Shown: one piece after another, positions 35,385 to 39,338 of the stretch
Layout: each line of letters begins with the position of its first letter
How positions within the stretch are numbered: the stretch's first letter is position 1
DNA from: Bacteroidota bacterium
GTDB taxonomy: Bacteria; Bacteroidota; Rhodothermia; Rhodothermales; Bin80
Direction of reading: 5' to 3'
Assembly (NCBI GenBank): GCA_028875125.1
Contig: JAPPGC010000029.1
Coordinates: 1 to 39,338 of the forward strand
DNA length: 39,338 bases
Program-made: the position numbers and the translations under genes
Notes under the pieces: model-generated
Told to the model about the DNA's origin: nothing
Databases searched by the model: none
What the model saw: only the letters and a program-made list of their open reading frames with translations

Positions 35385-36416
35385 GGGACTAACACTGCCT
35401 GTTTTGAATGTGCGGTGCGTGATTACTATCAGGCCAAACTCAGACCACTTGTGCAGGAGTTCTTTTATTGTGGGGAGGAGGAGTTGAAGGTGGCGCAGTT
35501 TCGTAGGGCCTATCAGTGGGTTTAATCCGTACTTCGGCCTACTTATCCTAGAGGTTGTTTCAGTGAAGGTCGCGCAGTGAATGTGGCATTTGGATGCTTT
35601 TCCCAGATCTGATCCCAGCCTGCCGTAATCATGCGATAATAACCGACTTGATTACTGACATACTCGGCTATCACCCAAAACCTCGGCAGCACCAGCTATT
35701 GGCCGCATCCCAAATGTTAGTAACTACTTCCAGCACAATGGTGGTGCCCTTGTTCGTGATATCGGCCTTGTCGCTCGATGAATGGGATAATGGTATAAGA
35801 ATTACAGACCGCGCTGAATACCTGTCAAATAGCCGTCCCGCATGTTCCACGTGCCGTTCTTTTGGGTGGCATCATTGAAGTAGTTTACAAGGAATTACAA
35901 GGGTACAGGAGGTTCAATATTGGGTATGTCGAGATCGAAACTGTATGGGTCCATGTTGCTGATCGGTCAGTAAATGGTAGGGTCTGACTTATCCCAGCAA
36001 GCGGTCCACTGTCAAACAGCTCCATTCCCAGTACGACAAGAGTACGTCAATGAATGAGTCATTTCATACCTGTCACCGATCCTGTTCTCGCTCGAAGAGC
36101 CAAATGTCGAGGTAATCATCTTGTCCATGCGCGGTTCAAGGGGGAGTTTCGTAGTACCTTCGTCAACATCAAGCGAGCGTTAGGTGAGACATCTGGTTTT
36201 TCTGTCATTGAGTCTCTGGAGCAGGATCAACGGCACTTGCTCCAACTCTGCGATCAGACGTGAAGAACCATATACCTCAAACCGTTATATGGCTGCATTG
36301 CGCAAAGTCGGGTTGAGTTCAATGGAATGCGTCCCGGAGTTGAACTCTGGAGACACTACAATCCGATCAGCAACCACGAGCGGGTACTGGGTGATCACCA
36401 TGCAAAAACCGCAATC
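35385..36416. other. About 1 kb without a recognisable gene, at the left edge of the island
   Basis: No complete gene was found on either strand. Two short plus-strand stretches look protein-like but have no start and stop early: one near 35395-35525 (reading DYYQAKLRPLVQEFF and ending QFRRAYQWV) and one near 35790-35985 (LLGGIIEVVYKELQGYRRF). They may be remains of degraded genes. No transposase, terminal inverted repeat or tRNA was identified. The stretch separates the PspC cluster from the ubiquitin-like operon. Confidence 0.4.
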
Positions 36417-36941
36417 TCACTTCCTTTCGGAACTGAGATTCTCTGGTTCAAGTGATTCCCGACTCAGCCTTTCAAGGGTTGAAGCTATTTCTGCTAACTC
36501 TCCCGTCGTTAGATGTACCTCAACTATGATGTTGTTTTTTCTAGGTATCAGTGGCACCATTTCCCACGCTTCCCACCGGGCTCCATTGGTCAACACCGCG
36601 TAGCGCGCTCCGATTTCCGTTGCGTATCCAGACGCTTGTCGCCGGTCAGTTTCCCTCGGGCCTGCACCCGCAGGCTTTGCTTCTACAACAGCAAGGACGC
36701 CGCCTGACGACGACATGAGAACGTAGTCTACCCTGTTGTTCTTACCAGCCCAATGTTCCAACCGGACCTGTAGTGGATCCCTGACATTCCAGCCCAGTGC
36801 GGCCATTATAACGTCTACGACAAGCATTCGTGTCGCCGTTTCGTTTCCGGCGAGGTATTCGTGATGGCCCTTTAGGGTCTCGCGAGCTTCCGCGATGCTC
36901 TTCTCAAGTAGGGACATCATCCTATCCTTTGTTACAGCCAA
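36417..36941 (-). CDS. Stand-alone PD-(D/E)xK nuclease, HsdR N-terminal-like
   Basis: A 174-residue protein matching the N-terminal nuclease domain of type I restriction R subunits. Visible motif elements are NETATRMLVVDVIMAALGW (33-51), RVDYVL with Asp72, VVEAKP with Glu87 and Lys89 (the ExK), and QASGYATEIGARYAVLTNG with Gln102 (101-120). No helicase domain follows. The start is TTG at 36941, supported by a very strong ribosome-binding site (GGAGGAGGG, six bases upstream) that lies inside the last codons of the DUF6527 gene. It is the last gene of the ubiquitin-like operon, and I infer it to be the effector. Confidence 0.85.
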   Translation of the reverse strand: MAVTKDRMMSLLEKSIAEARETLKGHHEYLAGNETATRMLVVDVIMAALGWNVRDPLQVRLEHWAGKNNRVDYVLMSSSGGVLAVVEAKPAGAGPRETDRRQASGYATEIGARYAVLTNGARWEAWEMVPLIPRKNNIIVEVHLTTGELAEIASTLERLSRESLEPENLSSERK

Positions 36942-36944
36942 GTA

Positions 36945-37385
36945 TTACCCTCCTCCCCACCTTACCAAGGAACGAAGCATTTGCCAAATTGGTTTCTTCA
37001 AATTGCACCTGACTATCCTTCTAGGCAGCTCCTCTATCAGTGCATCGGGTCCCTTCTGATAATAGCCGTCACGCCGCGTCTTGGCCTCTTTCCGTACTGA
37101 AATGACCTCGGTTTCAGAGAAGACTCGCGCCCACCGAACGCTCCCTTTTTCCACCCAGTAATGCGACCTGCAAGGAAAGCTCCAGTTTCCAATTGATGGC
37201 GCCAATGATACCGAGTCGCCATCGTATGTGAGTTCCCATTCGGCCGGGCCAAGAGGTGTCACCACCTCTTCTCCACACCCACAGGCACATCGGTGAACGA
37301 CGGTACCAAAACGAAATGACACATAAAGGACGTTGTCGTCCAATTGTTTTGGTATGTAGTCCACAAATTCGTGGCGCAATTCCAT
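36945..37385 (-). CDS. DUF6527 protein (predicted Ubl-processing or peptidase component)
   Basis: A 146-residue protein with the DUF6527 hallmarks: EFVDYIPKQL at the start, LYVSFRFGTVVHRCACGCG with Cys33, Cys35 and Cys37, then PLGPAEW, LAPSIGNWSFPCRSHYWV with Ser64, Cys72, Ser74, His75 and Tyr76. The Cys residues look like metal ligands. As I recall, recent biochemical work on Bub operons treats this family as a Ubl-specific peptidase; this was not checked. The last residues WGGG are encoded by the ribosome-binding site of the next gene. It starts 23 nt after the E1 gene. Confidence 0.88.
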   Translation of the reverse strand: MELRHEFVDYIPKQLDDNVLYVSFRFGTVVHRCACGCGEEVVTPLGPAEWELTYDGDSVSLAPSIGNWSFPCRSHYWVEKGSVRWARVFSETEVISVRKEAKTRRDGYYQKGPDALIEELPRRIVRCNLKKPIWQMLRSLVRWGGG

Positions 37386-37408
37386 TGGAAATGGTCTTTA
37401 TTCCTCGA

Positions 37409-38560
37409 TTACTTATTGCTCATTTGATTTCCGTCGATCGTGTAATTGCTCCGGGTTTCTCGACCAAAGTCCTGATAGAACCCACGATGCTTCTTCCATC
37501 GGATCACCGCTAAAGCTGCGTTCAGAGCGTTCAGTTCTACAATCTGAACGTTTCTTTCGTACTCCCCTACGTTCCGTAGTCCGTTCTCGTCACTTTGCAC
37601 AACCGAGCTCTTCAGTGTCTCGCAGAAGCTCGTTCTGATGATCCCAAACAGTTTGTCCTCCGTCCTCTCAATTCCCATTCCGACGTCGACGAACGCCACC
37701 CCCATGTTTTTTAGTTCCGGCAGCAGCCACCCTCTGGTCTCGTTGTTATCAACAGCAACGAAGACAAAGTCAAGGGCAGCAAGCACCTTAACATTACTGG
37801 GCTTAACATCGAATCCGTGCACGATGACACCACTCCTCATCTTCTCATATCTCTCCTTGTACAGTTGGACCTTTGTCAGATTTCTCTCAAGGTCCTCAAT
37901 TGTCGATGCGCCCGGTGCGCGGAACGCGTTATGCTGCGCAAAACGATCACCGTCAAACAAATGGATCTCCGCAACACGCGTTTTACTGACGAAATCCAAG
38001 ATGTACGATCCGGTGCCTCCAAGCCCAACTATGCCAATCTTGTCGTTGGAAAGACTCTCGTTCAGCCGCGTTATACCTACACGGCTTGATGCAGTCTCCA
38101 TGAACACGAAGGGGTCATCCGGGTCCGCCGAGGACACCAGTTTTCCCTTAAATACGATGGCGATAGGATCGATTCGTCTTGCACACCGCCCCATCACTTG
38201 CGCATAGTGCGTCAGTTTGTGATGGTAGTCCGTGTAGGATCCTGTAACCGGCTTGGCCGAGAAGCGGTGATCTACCCATAAGCCTACAGCAAGTTCTTGG
38301 CGATTACTGCTGTTCCGCAAGGCTTCAATCGGCGCACCCTGATCATCGCAGGGGTATTCGCCCGCAAAGTATATTGTGTGATCTGGCGGTGGACCTGCTT
38401 CAATCAATGAACAAACGAGCTTGCCATACTTCACGGCTCGGCTGCTTGTAACGTACGGGACGTCATGTAGAACCAAATATCCAGAGCGGACCTCTAGATG
38501 GTAGCCTTCTTCTATGAGACGCTTGAGGTCTTCCCTATGATTGATCAGTTCTCGTGACAT
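37409..38560 (-). CDS. ThiF/E1-like Ubl-activating enzyme with N-terminal fused domain
   Basis: A 383-residue protein. Residues about 172-350 form the adenylation domain: the nucleotide loop GIVGLGGTGS (176-185), Asp203 and Asp205 in LFDGDRF, Asn211 and Arg214, Lys230, and Asp271 with Arg276 in VDNNETRGW. The crossover-loop region TSFCETLKSS has the only nearby cysteine, Cys313, with Ser311, Ser318 and Ser319 as other candidate acceptors. There are no CxxC zinc pairs. The N-terminal 170 residues, with VDHRFSAKPVTG and YTDYHHKLTHYAQ, resemble DUF6791, and may stand in for a separate E2. It overlaps the Ubl gene by 26 nt. Confidence 0.9.
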   Translation of the reverse strand: MSRELINHREDLKRLIEEGYHLEVRSGYLVLHDVPYVTSSRAVKYGKLVCSLIEAGPPPDHTIYFAGEYPCDDQGAPIEALRNSSNRQELAVGLWVDHRFSAKPVTGSYTDYHHKLTHYAQVMGRCARRIDPIAIVFKGKLVSSADPDDPFVFMETASSRVGITRLNESLSNDKIGIVGLGGTGSYILDFVSKTRVAEIHLFDGDRFAQHNAFRAPGASTIEDLERNLTKVQLYKERYEKMRSGVIVHGFDVKPSNVKVLAALDFVFVAVDNNETRGWLLPELKNMGVAFVDVGMGIERTEDKLFGIIRTSFCETLKSSVVQSDENGLRNVGEYERNVQIVELNALNAALAVIRWKKHRGFYQDFGRETRSNYTIDGNQMSNK

Positions 38561-38807
38561 TTACTATCGTTCCGTCACGAACCTTAAGCGCTTGCCCTTC
38601 GTCCAACTCTCCCTCCGAGATTCGGCCACCAGCCTCTCGAAACGTGATTGTAAATACGATCAGCGGGCCCCTCGCCGGATTGGCAAAGGCCAGGTCAACC
38701 AGCTCGTCAAACGACAGTTCATCCTGCTCGACTGACTCTGGCCGCCCGTTGACGGTTATTGAAAACGTCTTATCGTCTGGCTGATCTAAGTGGTTTCTCT
38801 TGTCCAT
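38535..38807 (-). CDS. Ubiquitin-like protein of the multiubiquitin family, single domain
   Basis: A 90-residue protein. After a 13-residue polar tail, residues 14-88 form one beta-grasp domain: FSITVNGRPESVEQDELSF, DELVDLAFANPARGPLIVF, FREAGGRISEGELDEG and LKVRDGTIVNVTRTDQS. The ending VTRTDQS matches the family's conserved TD-x-S tail; there is no diglycine, so the last residue used for conjugation would be set by trimming or is unusual. The ATG at 38807 has GAGGG eight bases upstream. It is first of four genes, and the E1 gene overlaps its end. Confidence 0.9.
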   Translation of the reverse strand: MDKRNHLDQPDDKTFSITVNGRPESVEQDELSFDELVDLAFANPARGPLIVFTITFREAGGRISEGELDEGQALKVRDGTIVNVTRTDQS

Positions 38808-38872
38808 GAGGCATTCCCTCGAATCTGTTCAACGATGCGGTCAACTAGAAAAACGTCTCTCTTGTTCCCCAT
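38786..38872 (-). CDS. Possible 28-codon leader ORF overlapping the Ubl gene start
   Basis: ATG at 38872 follows AGGGGG by about four bases and opens a 28-residue frame (MGNKRDVFLVDRIVEQIRGN then ASWTRETT), which ends 21 nt inside the Ubl gene in another frame. No family is known. It could set translation of the Ubl by coupling, or be a chance frame. Confidence 0.3.
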   Translation of the reverse strand: MGNKRDVFLVDRIVEQIRGNASWTRETT

Positions 38873-39338
38873 TCAACCCCCTCGCAACACTACTGATGGT
38901 GGTACTAGATCACCGGTGGGTTCTGTCCTGTCGCACTCCAATGACTTACGACCCTGCACTGTACGAAATGAATCCGACTCCAGCCGTAAGCTTTCCTGAA
39001 GCTCGGCTCAAGCTCACTGCGGGAGATCATCTCATCGGCAACAACTTCTCACAGGAAGCTTCCAGCTTTAGCACGTCCCAGTGCCTGTGCACGAGCATTT
39101 TTTCACACAGCTCGGGAACGAGTTACACGACACGTCTGGCATCCAAGTCAGGCTTTGGAACTGCAGATGGGCTGCCTAGCGAATCAACATCGGGGTATCC
39201 ATGGCTGTTCGGCCATGGTAACCCAATGCCAGAATACTCGGCCGGTGGTATGCAGCACGTAATTCCCAAAAATAAAACCACAGGCTGTCCAACGACAATT
39301 AAAACTACAGTTGACGACAGTTAAAATTAGTGTTTTTC
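38873..39338. other. Upstream region of the ubiquitin-like operon, no gene recognised
   Basis: An open plus-strand frame (38800-39324) resembles no protein and is mostly Ser/Thr/Pro-rich, as expected of a non-coding strand. No promoter pattern was confirmed for the minus-strand operon. The window ends here, so the island border on this side is not seen. Confidence 0.35.

Noticed and set aside
35594-36263. Two plus-strand ORFs in the 1-kb gene-poor stretch
   Set aside because: No family resemblance, no ribosome-binding sites; I list the stretch as possible gene remains only.
38800-39324. Plus-strand ORF of 174 codons at the right edge
   Set aside because: Ser/Thr/Pro-rich without protein-like pattern, overlaps the Ubl start and leader on the other strand.
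1-39338. CRISPR arrays, intact insertion sequences, integrases, tRNA or rRNA genes
   Set aside because: No regularly spaced repeats, transposase or integrase motifs, or tRNA T-arm patterns outside coding genes were found by reading both strands.

Overview
The window reads as chromosomal DNA of a Gram-negative bacterium of the Bacteroidota/Rhodothermota-Balneolota group. This is inferred from gene content: a GWxTD-domain protein, an MCE/Mla lipid-transport set, an MqnA-type (futalosine route) menaquinone protein, a fused E1 alpha/beta 2-oxoacid dehydrogenase, several lipobox proteins, a PspC cluster, and generally weak Shine-Dalgarno sites with some GTG/TTG starts. No rRNA or tRNA gene, CRISPR array or intact insertion sequence was seen.

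Layout. 1-3.2 kb (minus): an SDR oxidoreductase, mnmA, a small lipoprotein and a TlpA-like thioredoxin, with a decayed copy of the lipoprotein gene's 3' end at the left edge. 3.2-3.7 kb: a gene-free stretch with many hairpins. 3.7-6.1 kb (plus): a two-gene surface-polysaccharide unit (glycosyltransferase, UDP-GlcNAc 2-epimerase). 6.3-11.5 kb (minus): radA, then an ECF sigma / anti-sigma unit with two exported proteins, then apt. 11.6-15.9 kb (plus): mlaE-mlaF-mlaD, an HD-domain protein and a DUF445 membrane protein, whose 3' end overlaps the convergent dusB by 162 nt. 16.9-20.1 kb: low gene density, with small membrane proteins and a DUF1828 gene behind a gene broken by a stop codon. 20.1-24.4 kb (plus): a nucleotide pyrophosphatase/phosphodiesterase lipoprotein, an exported protein and the fused dehydrogenase E1. 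24.4-33 kb (minus): a GWxTD/TPR protein and a translation/secretion operon ffh-rpsP-rimM-trmD-rplS-mqnA-like-smpB-tyrS. 33.1-35.4 kb (plus): 5-formyl-THF cyclo-ligase and three PspC-domain proteins.

35.4-39.3 kb looks like an accessory island. After about 1 kb without a recognisable gene, four minus-strand genes form a compact operon: a ubiquitin-like beta-grasp protein of the multiubiquitin family (single domain, no terminal diglycine), a ThiF/E1-like adenylyltransferase with a large N-terminal domain, a DUF6527 protein with a Cys cluster and a CRSHY motif, and a stand-alone PD-(D/E)xK nuclease resembling the N-terminal domain of type I restriction HsdR subunits. I read this as a bacterial ubiquitin-like conjugation pathway coupled to a nuclease, probably in phage or plasmid defence. 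The three conjugation families have been described together elsewhere (as I recall, under the name Bub); the single-domain tail, the lack of a separate E2 and the appended nuclease are what deserve attention here.
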